A program made the position numbers and the translations under genes. Source: Gammaproteobacteria bacterium (lineage in GTDB: Bacteria > Pseudomonadota > Gammaproteobacteria > Pseudomonadales > Pseudohongiellaceae). From it: a stretch of DNA of 59,754 nucleotides. The notes beneath the pieces are model-generated. The model had not been told where the DNA came from. It saw only the letters and a program-made list of their open reading frames with translations, and did not search any database. Positions 18,277-28,002 of the stretch are shown one piece after another. The stretch's first letter is position 1. Each line of letters begins with the position of its first letter. The stretch is from positions 1 through 59,754 of the forward strand of contig SHZK01000015.1 in assembly GCA_009692305.1 (NCBI GenBank). The letters run 5' to 3'.

Positions 18277-19734
18277 ATGCGCAACCTGCTATGCAATAAT
18301 CTCCTGCTATTGAGCATCAGCCTGTTACCCGGCATGCTGGTGGCGCAGACGCCCCTGCCGAGCCTTGGCGACAGAATCTCGGGTACGGTTTCAATAACCC
18401 AGGAATATGAGATGGGGCAGCAGTTTCTGAGTCAGATTCGCCGCAGCGCTCCTACCATTCCCGATGCCTTGCTCTATTCCTATCTGGAAAGTGTCACTTA
18501 CAAGCTGGCCTCGCGCAGCCAGTTGCAAGATCACCGGATGTCATTCGTAATTATCGACAGCGAACAATTGAACGCATTCGCGGCCCCGGGCGGCATTATC
18601 GGCGTCAATACCGGCTTATTCCTCAATGCGCAGACTGAGGCGGAGTTTGCCTCGGTCATGGCGCACGAAATTGCCCACGTTAGCCAACGTCATTTCGCCC
18701 GCGGGGTGGATCAGGCGCAGGCCTCGCGAATTCCGCAGTTGGCCACACTGCTGGCGAGTGTGGTCATCATGGCCACTTCGGACCCCGGTCATGGTACCGC
18801 GGCAGTTGCCGCCGCACAGGGACGCGCGCTGGAAAACCAGCTGCGATTCAGTCGCAGCAATGAGGCTGAAGCGGATCGCGTTGGTCAGGACACTATGCAC
18901 AACGCCGGATTCGATCCAGATGCCATGACCGCGTTGTTCGAACGCCTGATTACGATTAATCGCTTCGGCAGGAGTCCACCGGAATTCCTGTTATCCCACC
19001 CGGTCACTGAATCGCGCATTGCTGATAGTCGTGGTCGTGCGATTCGTTACCCACAACGGGAGTACAGCAACAACCTTGAATATCAGGTGCAACGCGCGCG
19101 AGTGGTAGCGCATTACGCCATTGATAAGGCGGCTCATGTCACCACTTCCGAGCGCCTGTTGCAGGAGGCCACATCGGCGTTCACGCAGGATGCGAACCGT
19201 TATGCACTGGCCGTGGCTTATCAGGAAAACAAGCAATACGCTTTGGCGAGTGAGACGCTGTCGCCGCTGCTAAGTAAAGATCCAAATCGAATCAGTTATG
19301 TGGTTACGCAAGCGGAGATATTTACCGAACAAAATGAGCCCGGACAAGCCATCGAATTCCTGCGGCGCCATCTTGAAATCAATCCTGACAATCATCCTCT
19401 GACGATGGCGCATGCTGATGCGCTGATCGCCGCACGCTCCTTTGAGGTGGCAGCAGATCTCTTGGATAAACACACACAGGTGCGCACCAACGATCATCAT
19501 CTATGGTACAAACTCGCGGAAGTGCAGGGTCAGGCAGGCAATATCAGCGAAGTGCATCAGGCGCGCGCTGAGTATTTCATCTTGATAGGTGATTACCACA
19601 GTGCCAGCGACCAGTTGAATTACGCCTTACGCGTGGAATCAGATAACGGTTCAGCACCAGCGATAGCGGCGCGCCTGCAGCAGAAGATCAAGGAAGTTGA
19701 AGAGTTGCAGCGCAAACTAGCAGCTAATCAGTAG
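18277..19734 (+). CDS. bepA: M48 family periplasmic metalloprotease with TPR domain (BepA/YfgC-like)
   Basis: BepA is a periplasmic protease and chaperone that degrades or helps mature outer-membrane proteins such as LptD. The 485-residue product has a signal peptide (1-23, LVAQ end), the zinc site HEIAH (130-134) with the downstream EAEADRVG motif (third ligand near 198), and a C-terminal half of TPR-like helices (about 300-475). Length matches E. coli BepA (487). The neighbouring tusA-like gene and the convergent nadA reproduce the Pseudomonas order. Confidence 0.9.
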   Translation: MRNLLCNNLLLLSISLLPGMLVAQTPLPSLGDRISGTVSITQEYEMGQQFLSQIRRSAPTIPDALLYSYLESVTYKLASRSQLQDHRMSFVIIDSEQLNAFAAPGGIIGVNTGLFLNAQTEAEFASVMAHEIAHVSQRHFARGVDQAQASRIPQLATLLASVVIMATSDPGHGTAAVAAAQGRALENQLRFSRSNEAEADRVGQDTMHNAGFDPDAMTALFERLITINRFGRSPPEFLLSHPVTESRIADSRGRAIRYPQREYSNNLEYQVQRARVVAHYAIDKAAHVTTSERLLQEATSAFTQDANRYALAVAYQENKQYALASETLSPLLSKDPNRISYVVTQAEIFTEQNEPGQAIEFLRRHLEINPDNHPLTMAHADALIAARSFEVAADLLDKHTQVRTNDHHLWYKLAEVQGQAGNISEVHQARAEYFILIGDYHSASDQLNYALRVESDNGSAPAIAARLQQKIKEVEELQRKLAANQ

Positions 19735-19774
19735 TTCGCATGCTACGTATTAACTGCATACCGGCAAGCGCTGG

Positions 19775-20869
19775 TTACGCCTTCCCTCTCACTTTTAATT
19801 GATTGGTTGCTGCGAAATCCAGCATGCGCTGCAAAGGCAGCATGGCACGCTCGGCCAACTTCGAATCAACCAGGATTTCATTGCTCATTGCAGTTAGTGA
19901 GTCAAGCAACCTCTGCACGGAATTCATCCCCATCCACGGGCAATGTGCGCAACTGCGACAGGTAGCATCATTGCCTGCGGTTGGCGCAATGATGAAGCGT
20001 TTTTCCGGAGCCACTTGCTGCAATTTATGAAAGATCCCTTTGTCAGTGGCAACAATAATATCCTTGTTAGGCAAGTTGCGAGCCGCCTTGATGATCTGGG
20101 TAGTGGATCCGATTACATCGGCGATTTGCAGCACTGCCGCCGGAGATTCCGGGTGTGCCAATATGGCGGCATCCGGATAAAGTTTGCGCATGTCGAGCAA
20201 ACCACGAGCCTTGAATTCCTCATGTACGATACATGCAGAATCCCATAACAACATGTCCGCACCTGTAGTCTTCTGGATATAGCTACCAAGATGCCGATCT
20301 GGAGCCCAGATAATCTTTTCGCCAGCCTCCATTAAATGCTCTACTACATCGACCGCAATACTTGAAGTCACCACCCAGTCAGCTTGCGCCTTCACTGCAG
20401 CTGATGTGTTGGCATACACCACTACTTTTCGCTCCGGATGCGCATCACAAAACCTGGCAAATTCAGCAATTGGACAGCCGATGTCGAGCGAACAGGTGGC
20501 CTCGAGCGTTGGCATCAATACAGTTTTTTCGGGACTCAGAATCTTGGCGGTCTCGCCCATGAAGCGCACACCGGCAACGAGCAAAATATCAGCGTCTACT
20601 TCCCGTCCGAAACGCGCCATCTCCAGACTGTCACCCACAAAACCACCAGTGCTTTCCGCCAGATCCTGTAATTTGGCATCTACATAGTAGTGCGCAACGA
20701 GCCGTGCGTTGTTTGCGTGCATCGTTGTTTTGATGCGCGCAAGCAGCTGTTCTTCAGCGGCCGCATCCAATACTTGCGGCTGCCCGACTCGATCAAGATA
20801 TTCACGCACGATGACAGTATCGGCAGCGAGCCGATCGATAGTGGCGGGACTGGAATCTGCTGGTTTCAT
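19775..20869 (-). CDS. nadA: Quinolinate synthase A
   Basis: NadA condenses iminoaspartate with dihydroxyacetone phosphate to quinolinate in NAD synthesis, using a [4Fe-4S] cluster. In the 364 residues the cluster cysteines are C126 (LEATCSLD), C213 (DSACIVHEE) and one of the C-terminal CxxCxxC set C303/C306/C309 ([12 protein letters not shown]). Substrate motifs [13 protein letters not shown] and MPTLEATC are intact. It is followed 40 bases later by the convergent bepA-like stop. Confidence 0.97.
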   Translation of the reverse strand: MKPADSSPATIDRLAADTVIVREYLDRVGQPQVLDAAAEEQLLARIKTTMHANNARLVAHYYVDAKLQDLAESTGGFVGDSLEMARFGREVDADILLVAGVRFMGETAKILSPEKTVLMPTLEATCSLDIGCPIAEFARFCDAHPERKVVVYANTSAAVKAQADWVVTSSIAVDVVEHLMEAGEKIIWAPDRHLGSYIQKTTGADMLLWDSACIVHEEFKARGLLDMRKLYPDAAILAHPESPAAVLQIADVIGSTTQIIKAARNLPNKDIIVATDKGIFHKLQQVAPEKRFIIAPTAGNDATCRSCAHCPWMGMNSVQRLLDSLTAMSNEILVDSKLAERAMLPLQRMLDFAATNQLKVRGKA

Positions 20870-21000
20870 AGCGCTATTACAGTTTTTGCAAGATGCATCA
20901 GTTTAGCACAGACGCATGCATCGATAAGCAAGGTCTGCTTGAGGGTGAGTAAGCGGCTGTAACCACTCGAATTTCAGAAGATTAATGCGGGAGAGAAAAA

Positions 21001-21076
21001 TGGTGGGGCGTGATGGATTCGAACCATCGACCATCAGGTTAAAAGCCCGGTGCTCTACCAACTGAGCTAACGCCCC
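21001..21076 (-). tRNA. tRNA-Lys (TTT)
   Basis: The reverse strand starts GGGGCGTTAGCTCAGTTGG, has the anticodon loop CTTTTAA (anticodon TTT at 21041-21043), T loop TTCGAAT and encoded CCA. One C-A mismatch closes the anticodon stem at 27-43, where E. coli tRNA-Lys also has a non-Watson-Crick pair. UUU tRNA-Lys is a target of MnmC and of thiolation. It lies 58 bases after queC on the same strand and may be read through from it. Confidence 0.97.
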
Positions 21077-21134
21077 GCGAAAGGGCGACATACTACTATC
21101 AATACAAAAAAAGACAAGTCATGAAGCCCACTTT

Positions 21135-21821
21135 TTACTGGTAATGCGTCGGATCAGTGACCTCAGCGTCGAGAAATCCCTGCCGTCGGAATCGACAACT
21201 GTCACATCGACCGCAGGCCTCCCCTTTTTCATTGGCTTGATAACAAGATACCGTGAGCGAGAAATCCACTCCGAGACGTTTACCAGTCTTGATTATTTCA
21301 GACTTGCTGAAATCTATCAGCGGCGTCTCCAGAGAAATCGAACCACCCTCAATTCCAGTCTTCGTCGCGAGATGGATCAGCTTCTGATAGGCGGCTATAT
21401 ATGCGGGCCGACAATCTGGATAACCCGAATAATCACGCGCATTCACACCGATGAAAATCGCGTTTGCACCTAACACTTCAGCCCAGGACAACGCATATGC
21501 GAGGAACACAGTATTGCGCGCTGGCACATATGTAACCGGAATTCCCTCGGACTCCTGCTCTGGAATCGCGATGGAATTATCAGTAAGGGCAGAACCACCA
21601 ATGGCAGTCATATCCAGCTGAATAATTTTGTGCGCGACAACTCCCGCCCGCTTTACGACCTGTTCGGCTGCTACCAGTTCACTGATGGAACGCTGCCCAT
21701 AGTTGAAGCTCATCGCATAGCAGCGATAATTTTGCGCGGCAGCGATAGCGAGACAAGTGGCAGAGTCAAGGCCACCGGAGACGAGTACTACGGCTTTTTT
21801 TGCGGAATCAACTGCTGACAT
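21135..21821 (-). CDS. queC: 7-cyano-7-deazaguanine synthase QueC
   Basis: QueC turns 7-carboxy-7-deazaguanine into preQ0 with ATP and ammonia. The 228-residue product has the PP-loop [11 protein letters not shown] (15-25), [16 protein letters not shown] for nucleobase binding, and a C-terminal zinc site with four cysteines (SCYQ and [14 protein letters not shown]). It follows queE on the same strand with a 116-base gap. Confidence 0.96.
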   Translation of the reverse strand: MSAVDSAKKAVVLVSGGLDSATCLAIAAAQNYRCYAMSFNYGQRSISELVAAEQVVKRAGVVAHKIIQLDMTAIGGSALTDNSIAIPEQESEGIPVTYVPARNTVFLAYALSWAEVLGANAIFIGVNARDYSGYPDCRPAYIAAYQKLIHLATKTGIEGGSISLETPLIDFSKSEIIKTGKRLGVDFSLTVSCYQANEKGEACGRCDSCRFRRQGFLDAEVTDPTHYQ

Positions 21822-21937
21822 AAATTTGAATTCGTGTTTTCTGTAGCTGGATTAATTCTGCCGGCATCTGGCAATGAGAAATGTGAAAGATCGCAGTTCT
21901 CTCCTTGAATCCGCAACTGCCCTCACCCGAAAAGCAG

Positions 21938-22609
21938 CTACTTACCTGCTACTGTTCCCCAAATCTGTTTATGCATCTGCATCTGCATTCGCACTGGTAA
22001 TGAATCCTGTAAAATCCAGTCCGCCAATTGTGCCGCTGGCAATTGTTCGAATGAGGGCGAAAATAAAATCTCGTTTACCCGACTCGCTAAATCCAGCAGT
22101 TGCAGTTTGGCTTTGCTCCATTCGTAGTCTGTTCGATCACAGATTACAAATTTAACCTGGTCATCGGGTTTTAACCGCGACACGTTCTCGAATCGATTCC
22201 TGGCTACCTCATCGGAGCCAGGTGTCTTGATATCCAACACCACAGACACTCGTTGGTCGACATCGTCGATTGGCATAGCGCCACCTGTTTCCAGCGATAC
22301 TTTGTAATTTCTATTGCACAAGGCCTGTAACAGAGGCAGACAGTTCGGCTGTGCCAGCGGCTCACCGCCGGTGACAGTGACATAGTTGCAAGCATAGCTG
22401 GCAACGGTGTCGAGGATTTGTTGCAGAGACGTGATTGCCCCGCCCTCAAATGCATACGCGGTATCGCAGTACTGGCAGCGCAGCGGACAGCCGGTGAGTC
22501 GCACAAAAACAGTGGGTATGCCCACCGTACGTGACTCGCCTTGCAGGGAGTGGAAAATCTCGGTGATGCGAAGACTGAGACCGGATTCGGGCGAGCTGTC
22601 ATCTAGCAT
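21938..22609 (-). CDS. queE: 7-carboxy-7-deazaguanine synthase QueE (radical SAM)
   Basis: QueE uses SAM and a [4Fe-4S] cluster to contract 6-carboxytetrahydropterin, the QueD product, to 7-carboxy-7-deazaguanine. The 223-residue product has the cluster motif CPLRCQYC (C41, C45, C48), EIFHSLQGES at the N terminus and VTVTGGEPLAQ. The CxxxCxxC spacing is standard. It sits between cpoB and queC on the same strand. Confidence 0.96.
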   Translation of the reverse strand: MLDDSSPESGLSLRITEIFHSLQGESRTVGIPTVFVRLTGCPLRCQYCDTAYAFEGGAITSLQQILDTVASYACNYVTVTGGEPLAQPNCLPLLQALCNRNYKVSLETGGAMPIDDVDQRVSVVLDIKTPGSDEVARNRFENVSRLKPDDQVKFVICDRTDYEWSKAKLQLLDLASRVNEILFSPSFEQLPAAQLADWILQDSLPVRMQMQMHKQIWGTVAGK

Positions 22610-22705
22610 GGGAATTACTCGTACTGCGAACGCACACGGTTAGCCTGCGACACGATACTGGCCACGGATACTGCTAATAAATGCATGAATTGTTGTGAAA
22701 AGGCA

Positions 22706-23812
22706 CTACTGCAAGGATAACAACCGGGTATCAGCCAGATTAGCCACGCCGGTATTGGGAAACCTGCGCTTGATGTCATTCAACAAACGTCGTGCCTGGT
22801 CAATATCGCCCAATCCCTGGTACGACAGACCCAATCCGTACATGGCATCGGGTAGTTTCGGTGAATCAGCAAATTGATTGATGATAATTTCATAGGCAGC
22901 GCGCGCCTCTTCGTAACGGTTCAGATACAGGTAAGCCTGCCCTTTCCAGTAGTGCGCGTTGGTGATGAAACGCCCTTGCGGGTAAATATTCAGGTATTGA
23001 TCAAACTCGGCAATAGAACGCTCAAAACTGCTATTGATTACCGAGTCGTAGGCCATCTGGTACAGCTGTTGCTCGCTCAGCACTGCGGGTTGCAATGTGC
23101 CCCGGCTATTGTTGCGGGTAGCAGCGGTGTTAGCCGCTGCTAGCGATGGATCCGGTTGCTCAGTAGTTGGTAAATTGGTTGGTGAATTGGTCGGTAAGTC
23201 AGTTGCCGCATCTGCTGGCAGTGGCAACGCAGGCGTCAAAGTGCTGATTCGATTGTCAGTAACAGCCGCGGTTACCGCCGTGCGCTCAGGTATGGCGGTG
23301 CCAAAACCCGCAGCGGAGCCGGTCGGAGTCAGGCCTGAAGTTGCGCCTGCATTTATGCCAGCAGCGCTGGTTGTGACAGCAGGCTGGTTCGTAGGCAAAG
23401 AATTTGGGGTAGTTGTCGGTATAACTGGAGTGATCGTGCTAGCACCCGGTGTTAGCGCTGCCGTGTTACTCGCTGGAGCTGACTCCAATGAGCTCAAGCG
23501 GTCATCCATATTGGTATAGCGAGCCAGGGAATCACGTTGCAATTTACGCAACTCAAAACCCTGTTCTTCAATAATCCCACGCTGGGCCTGTACTTCTGTT
23601 TGCAATTGCTGAATTTGTTCCAGCAACAGCGACATTGCATCGTTATTCCCCGTGGCAGGCGCAGCAGCACTTTGTCTGCTGGCTTGCCCGGGAGTAAACG
23701 CTGGTGACTCAATAATCGCACCGGTTCCCTGAGCTGCAGCCACCGCACTGAACATACAAAAGTATGCGCAGAGCTGGATTTTACTGACTACAACCCACAG
23801 GAGTTTGTTCAT
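22706..23812 (-). CDS. cpoB: Cell division coordinator CpoB (YbgF), with extended linker
   Basis: CpoB links peptidoglycan synthesis by PBP1B to outer-membrane constriction by Tol. The 368-residue product has a signal peptide (1-27), an N-terminal trimerising coiled coil (about 58-112, SLLLEQIQQLQTEVQAQ), a low-complexity linker rich in P, T, A and N (about 113-245) and a C-terminal TPR domain (about 250-368). E. coli CpoB is about 263 residues, so the roughly 130-residue linker is the oddity. It overlaps no gene and begins four bases after pal. Confidence 0.92.
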   Translation of the reverse strand: MNKLLWVVVSKIQLCAYFCMFSAVAAAQGTGAIIESPAFTPGQASRQSAAAPATGNNDAMSLLLEQIQQLQTEVQAQRGIIEEQGFELRKLQRDSLARYTNMDDRLSSLESAPASNTAALTPGASTITPVIPTTTPNSLPTNQPAVTTSAAGINAGATSGLTPTGSAAGFGTAIPERTAVTAAVTDNRISTLTPALPLPADAATDLPTNSPTNLPTTEQPDPSLAAANTAATRNNSRGTLQPAVLSEQQLYQMAYDSVINSSFERSIAEFDQYLNIYPQGRFITNAHYWKGQAYLYLNRYEEARAAYEIIINQFADSPKLPDAMYGLGLSYQGLGDIDQARRLLNDIKRRFPNTGVANLADTRLLSLQ

Positions 23813-23816
23813 GGCA

Positions 23817-24338
23817 TTAACGCGCGACTACTTCCACGCGACGATTGCGGTCGTATGCCTGTTCGGTTTGACCAGTTTGAGCCGGTCGCTCCTCACCATA
23901 GCTTACAACTTCGATCTGAGTGCGAGTTGCACCATTTACGATCAAATAGTTGAGTATGCCATTGGCACGTCTTTCGCCAAGCGCCAGATTGTATTCACGA
24001 GTACCGCGCTCATCAGCATGACCTTCCAGGCGGATACGCTTGTTAGGGTTGGCTGCCAGATCACGGGCGTGATACGTCAATGTGTCACGATCTGCTGCCT
24101 TGAACTCAGCGATATCAAAGTCGAAATAGAACACAGTTTGACGCAGGGCGTTTTGTGCTCTAATTTCTTCCTGGGATAAAGCTGGTGCAGTTGATGCCGC
24201 ACCTGGTCGTGCTGACTCAGAAGCGGATGAACTGTCCGCAGCTTCTTCTGCATCTCCAGACGATCGACATGCCGCCAGTACCGACAGCGCGACTACCAGG
24301 ATCCCGATTTTAAATATTTGCTTGCTTTGCATTGCCAC
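23817..24338 (-). CDS. pal: Peptidoglycan-associated lipoprotein Pal
   Basis: Pal anchors the outer membrane to peptidoglycan and works with TolB. The 173-residue product has a lipoprotein signal with lipobox LAAC (C24), a serine- and alanine-rich spacer (to about 65) and an OmpA-like domain containing FYFDFDIAEFK, EGHADERGTREYN and LGERRANGI. Pal is encoded between tolB and cpoB, the conserved order. Confidence 0.97.
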   Translation of the reverse strand: MAMQSKQIFKIGILVVALSVLAACRSSGDAEEAADSSSASESARPGAASTAPALSQEEIRAQNALRQTVFYFDFDIAEFKAADRDTLTYHARDLAANPNKRIRLEGHADERGTREYNLALGERRANGILNYLIVNGATRTQIEVVSYGEERPAQTGQTEQAYDRNRRVEVVAR

Positions 24339-24380
24339 TCTTTAGTCCTCCACAGACTTCGTACGTTAGGTAAAAACACG

Positions 24381-25694
24381 CTAATTCAACAACGGGGACC
24401 AGGATGGTTCCCGTACATCGCCTTGCGTGGATGGTAAACGGAATTTCACGCGACCGTCAATTGACACGGCGTCCAGAACGCCGCGGCCATTAAACTTGGT
24501 CGCATACATAATCATGCTGCCGTTAGGGGCAAGTGTTGGTGATTCATCCAGCGACGTATCCGTAAGGATGAACGTACGCAGGGTTTCAATATTCATGATA
24601 GCTATATGATACATCGGATTTTGCCGGGTCTCTCTACGAACATGCACAAGATTTACACCATCTGGCAAAAACTGTGCTTTAGCGCACTGAAAACAGTCAT
24701 AAGTAAGGCGCTCTATGTCATAGGAACTGGCTCCCAGCTCCATTTGGTAGATCTGGGGCTGTCCGGTACGGTCAGACATGAACACAAGTGAGCGTCCATC
24801 CCGGCTCCAACTCGGTTCAGTATCGATGGCAGGATGGTCGGTGATGCGCATAAGCTCATTCGTTAACAGGTCGTGTACATATATATCCGGGCTGCCGTCC
24901 TTGGAGAGCACCATGGCCAGTTTAGAGCCGTCAGGGGACCATACCGGTGAGCTGTTGATATTCGGGTAATTGGTAATCTGGCGCCGTTCTCCGGTATTTA
25001 TGTTCTGCACATAGATGCGTGGCAGGTCAGTCTCGAATGACACATAGGCGACGCTTTGTGCATCAGGCGACCAGCTCGGTGACATGATCGGCTCGCCTGA
25101 CTCCAGCAAGACCTGCGCTCTGGCACCGTCATAATCCGCCTTCTCCAGACGGAACAAGGTATTTTCAGGTCCCGCTCCCTCAGAGACGATATAGAGGATC
25201 TCGGAGTTAAAGGCGCCAGGAATGCCGGTCACGTGTTGGAAAACCACGTTACTGATGGTATGTGCCATATCGCGCAATTGCGTAACAGATCCCGTAAGGA
25301 TCTCGCCGGACAGTTTGGTTTCGCGATTAATATCGAAAAACTCATACTGCACTGTCACCAACTGGCCACCAGGTGCACGGTCGATCTTGCCCACCAGCAG
25401 ATAGTCCTGGGCCAATACGCGCCAGTCGCGATAGAACACTTCCTGCTCTTCGCTCGGCATACTCAGCATATTGCTGCGCGACAGGGCTCTGAATTCACCT
25501 ACCTGCTCGAGATCATTCATCACGATCTGGGCGATGTCTTCGTCCAACACGCCAGCGCCTTGCCAGGAGAAAGGAACTATCGCGATTGGAATCGGATTAT
25601 CTATCCCCTGCGTAATCTGGATACTCAATTCAGCCTGCAAACTATTGGCAATCAGGCTTAGAAATATTCCAGCGAAAATGCAGCGCATATTCAA
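24381..25694 (-). CDS. tolB: Tol-Pal system protein TolB
   Basis: TolB is the periplasmic link between TolA and Pal. The 437-residue product has a signal peptide (1-21), an N-terminal alpha/beta domain (about 22-165) and a six-bladed beta propeller with repeated motifs such as SPSWSPDAQSVAYVS, SPVWSPDGSKLAMV, and EPSWSRDGRSLVFMS. Length is close to E. coli TolB (430). Its ATG overlaps the end of tolA by four bases. Confidence 0.97.
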   Translation of the reverse strand: MNMRCIFAGIFLSLIANSLQAELSIQITQGIDNPIPIAIVPFSWQGAGVLDEDIAQIVMNDLEQVGEFRALSRSNMLSMPSEEQEVFYRDWRVLAQDYLLVGKIDRAPGGQLVTVQYEFFDINRETKLSGEILTGSVTQLRDMAHTISNVVFQHVTGIPGAFNSEILYIVSEGAGPENTLFRLEKADYDGARAQVLLESGEPIMSPSWSPDAQSVAYVSFETDLPRIYVQNINTGERRQITNYPNINSSPVWSPDGSKLAMVLSKDGSPDIYVHDLLTNELMRITDHPAIDTEPSWSRDGRSLVFMSDRTGQPQIYQMELGASSYDIERLTYDCFQCAKAQFLPDGVNLVHVRRETRQNPMYHIAIMNIETLRTFILTDTSLDESPTLAPNGSMIMYATKFNGRGVLDAVSIDGRVKFRLPSTQGDVREPSWSPLLN

Positions 25695-26551
25695 TTTAGT
25701 AAATCCTCGGGTTGGAAAATCAGCGAAAGCGATCTGAAATTGGCATTAAATATAGTAATCGGCAATACCGCCAATTGTCTGAATGAGGGTGAGGCCTTGT
25801 AAACGGCAACTTCAGCCGCGCGATCGAATGCCGCATCGCCACTAGTCTGGGTAATTTTAGTCTCTATCAGCTCGCCGGTAGGCAACATGCGTATTTGTAT
25901 AATCACGCGCATGCCGTTGCGTGCGCTGGGAGGCCGCGACCACTGCTTTCGCACTTCTTCATGAATCAACGCAGTGGCACTCTGTACCAGTTCCAGCTCG
26001 GTCCGCGCCGCTTCAGCTTGCGCTGCCTGGGATGTTTCCCCTTCGCGCTGTCGATCCTGCTCAAGTCGCTGCTGCTGTTGTTGCTTTACACGCTCAGCTT
26101 CTGCCACTTCACGCTGCCGTTCCCGCTCTTCGGTACTGCGCTTTTCTTGTTCTTGCCGCAACTTCTCCGCCTGCTGCCGTTGCTCGAGTTGTTGCCGCTC
26201 CACCAGGGCAGCCCGTTCCCGCTCCTGTTCGCGCGCCTTTTCAGCTTCCTGAAGCTGCGCCACTTCCTGTTCCTGCTGGACCTTGCGCTGTTCTTGTTCC
26301 CGCGCTACACGTTGCTGTTCAGTGCGCTCCTGACGTTGCCGTTGCACATTCTTCTCATTCACTACCTGCGGGTTTTCATCGATAAACAGCGCCTTGATAA
26401 CGCTCGGCTGTACCAATTCCAAAGGTTCAGGCGCGCGAGCGGTCTGCAAATAAAGCAGAAACGCCAGCAGCAGACCGTGAAAACCCACCGCCACGATAAT
26501 CGACAGCGGGTAGCCGTTATAGATGACAATGTTGTCGATTGGACTCTTCAT
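25691..26551 (-). CDS. tolA: Tol-Pal system inner-membrane protein TolA
   Basis: TolA transmits proton-motive force from TolQR to TolB-Pal. The 286-residue product has one transmembrane helix (about 16-37), a long helical domain II (about 65-190) and a C-terminal domain III (about 195-286) with VIIQIRMLPTGELIETKI and SGDAAFDRAAEVAV. Domain II is rich in Q, E and R (REQEQRKVQQEQEVAQLQEA) instead of the usual A and K pattern. The product is shorter than E. coli TolA (421). Confidence 0.92.
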   Translation of the reverse strand: MKSPIDNIVIYNGYPLSIIVAVGFHGLLLAFLLYLQTARAPEPLELVQPSVIKALFIDENPQVVNEKNVQRQRQERTEQQRVAREQEQRKVQQEQEVAQLQEAEKAREQERERAALVERQQLEQRQQAEKLRQEQEKRSTEERERQREVAEAERVKQQQQQRLEQDRQREGETSQAAQAEAARTELELVQSATALIHEEVRKQWSRPPSARNGMRVIIQIRMLPTGELIETKITQTSGDAAFDRAAEVAVYKASPSFRQLAVLPITIFNANFRSLSLIFQPEDLLN

Positions 26552-26573
26552 CGCTATTTAAACTGGTTCCGGC

Positions 26574-27014
26574 TTACAAGCTACCAAGCGGCTGGGTGAT
26601 GAAGTTCGGATTCGTCACGCCGGCTCGCTGCAAAATTGTAATCAAATTAATCATTGCGCCCCAATCCGCCGACGCATCACCCTCTATCAATACCTGAATA
26701 CTTGGATTGGCGCTCATGATCTGGCCAACCTGCACACCAATCGTTTCCAACGCTATCGATTGTCGATCTTCGCCAGTGGCGCCGAGGCTCAGGAAGTACT
26801 CTCCGTTGGACGTAATCGACACCACCAGAGTTTCGAGATTTTCATCTATGTCCAATGCCTCATTATTCGCCTGGGGTAAATCCACTTCGATGCCCTGGTT
26901 CATAAGCGGCGCTGTCACCATGAACACAATCAGCAATACCAGCATCACGTCGATATATGGCACGACATTGATATCTGCCATGGGCTTGCGTTTTTTGCGA
27001 ACTATAATTTCCAT
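26574..27014 (-). CDS. tolR: Tol-Pal system protein TolR
   Basis: TolR is an ExbD-like component of the inner-membrane motor. The 146-residue product has a basic N terminus, one transmembrane segment with the essential aspartate in VPYIDVMLVLLIVFMVTAP (about 19-37) and a periplasmic domain. It lies 21 bases after tolQ and 22 before tolA. Confidence 0.96.
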   Translation of the reverse strand: MEIIVRKKRKPMADINVVPYIDVMLVLLIVFMVTAPLMNQGIEVDLPQANNEALDIDENLETLVVSITSNGEYFLSLGATGEDRQSIALETIGVQVGQIMSANPSIQVLIEGDASADWGAMINLITILQRAGVTNPNFITQPLGSL

Positions 27015-27035
27015 ATTTGCCTGAAAATACCTGCG

Positions 27036-27725
27036 TTAATCGCTGTGGATCTGCCGGTGCAGGATGCTGGAAAATTCATCGGAAAATGTAATGTAGCTAC
27101 TGGTAATACTCTCGACCCAGGTGGAGTAGCGGTTATATGCCACCACCGCCGGGATCGCGGCCCACAAACCCAAGGCAGTCGCCATCAATGCTTCGGCAAT
27201 ACCCGGTGCTACTACCTGTAAAGTTGCCTGCGTCTGGGTGGCCAGCCCCAGAAACGAATTCATGATACCGATCACCGTTCCGAACAGTCCTATATAAGGC
27301 GAAACTGAACCGACCGTGGCCAGAAATGCCAGATGCTTTTCCAGTTTCTCTTCTTCGCGGGCAAAGGCTACCCGCATGGCACGCTGCGCCCCCTCCATAA
27401 CAGCCTCGCGGTCCACGCTGGCCTGCTGCCGCAGACGCATAAATTCCTTAAAGCCCGCACGAAATAAATTCTCCATGCCGACTAATTGCACATTGTCTGC
27501 CTTCTGCAGCTGACTGCCTTCTTTATATAGCTGACTCAGGTCCATGCCTGACCAGAAACGCTGCTCAAAACTCAACAGATTGCGTGCGGCCGATGAAAGC
27601 ACGAGCCAACGTTGCACGATCATTACCCAAGATACGATGGAGAGCAGCAGTAAAATCAGCATTACGATCAATGCCGTGCCACTGGCATCCAGTACCAAAT
27701 CTATAGGACTTATTCCCTCAGTCAC
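27036..27725 (-). CDS. tolQ: Tol-Pal system proton channel protein TolQ
   Basis: TolQ is an ExbB/MotA-like channel subunit. The 229-residue product has three transmembrane regions (about 17-38, 135-160 and 170-195), the last two carrying SVSPYIGLFGTVIGIMNSF and ATALGLWAAIPAVVAYN. The start is GTG 27725 with GGAG 10-13 bases upstream. It is the first gene of tolQRAB-pal-cpoB. The usual upstream ybgC is absent. Confidence 0.96.
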   Translation of the reverse strand: MTEGISPIDLVLDASGTALIVMLILLLLSIVSWVMIVQRWLVLSSAARNLLSFEQRFWSGMDLSQLYKEGSQLQKADNVQLVGMENLFRAGFKEFMRLRQQASVDREAVMEGAQRAMRVAFAREEEKLEKHLAFLATVGSVSPYIGLFGTVIGIMNSFLGLATQTQATLQVVAPGIAEALMATALGLWAAIPAVVAYNRYSTWVESITSSYITFSDEFSSILHRQIHSD

Positions 27726-28002
27726 AATGCTATCTCCGGGTTTATATCAGGTCGAAAAAGTGTACGGTTTATCTGCAGGAATGCCGATTGTATGAAGGCA
27801 TATTTCGGCCAAAGTCATAAATAGTTTCACTTATTCGATGCAATCGCACCTTATACCGGGAAAAAGTGCCTCGGCAGCGATTAATGCAGCCCGAATACTG
27901 TTCAATTGTGACGTAAATCTGGCAGCTTTCTTGATCAGCAGTCAGTAGTCAGCTTAATTCTTGCGGTAATTGTTGCTTATCCGGAGATGCTGACAGTGAC
28001 TG

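Noticed and set aside
26140..26340. Repetitive sequence, considered as a tandem repeat or CRISPR-like array
   Set aside because: It is the coding sequence of the Q/E/R-rich helix of TolA; there are no conserved repeats with unique spacers.
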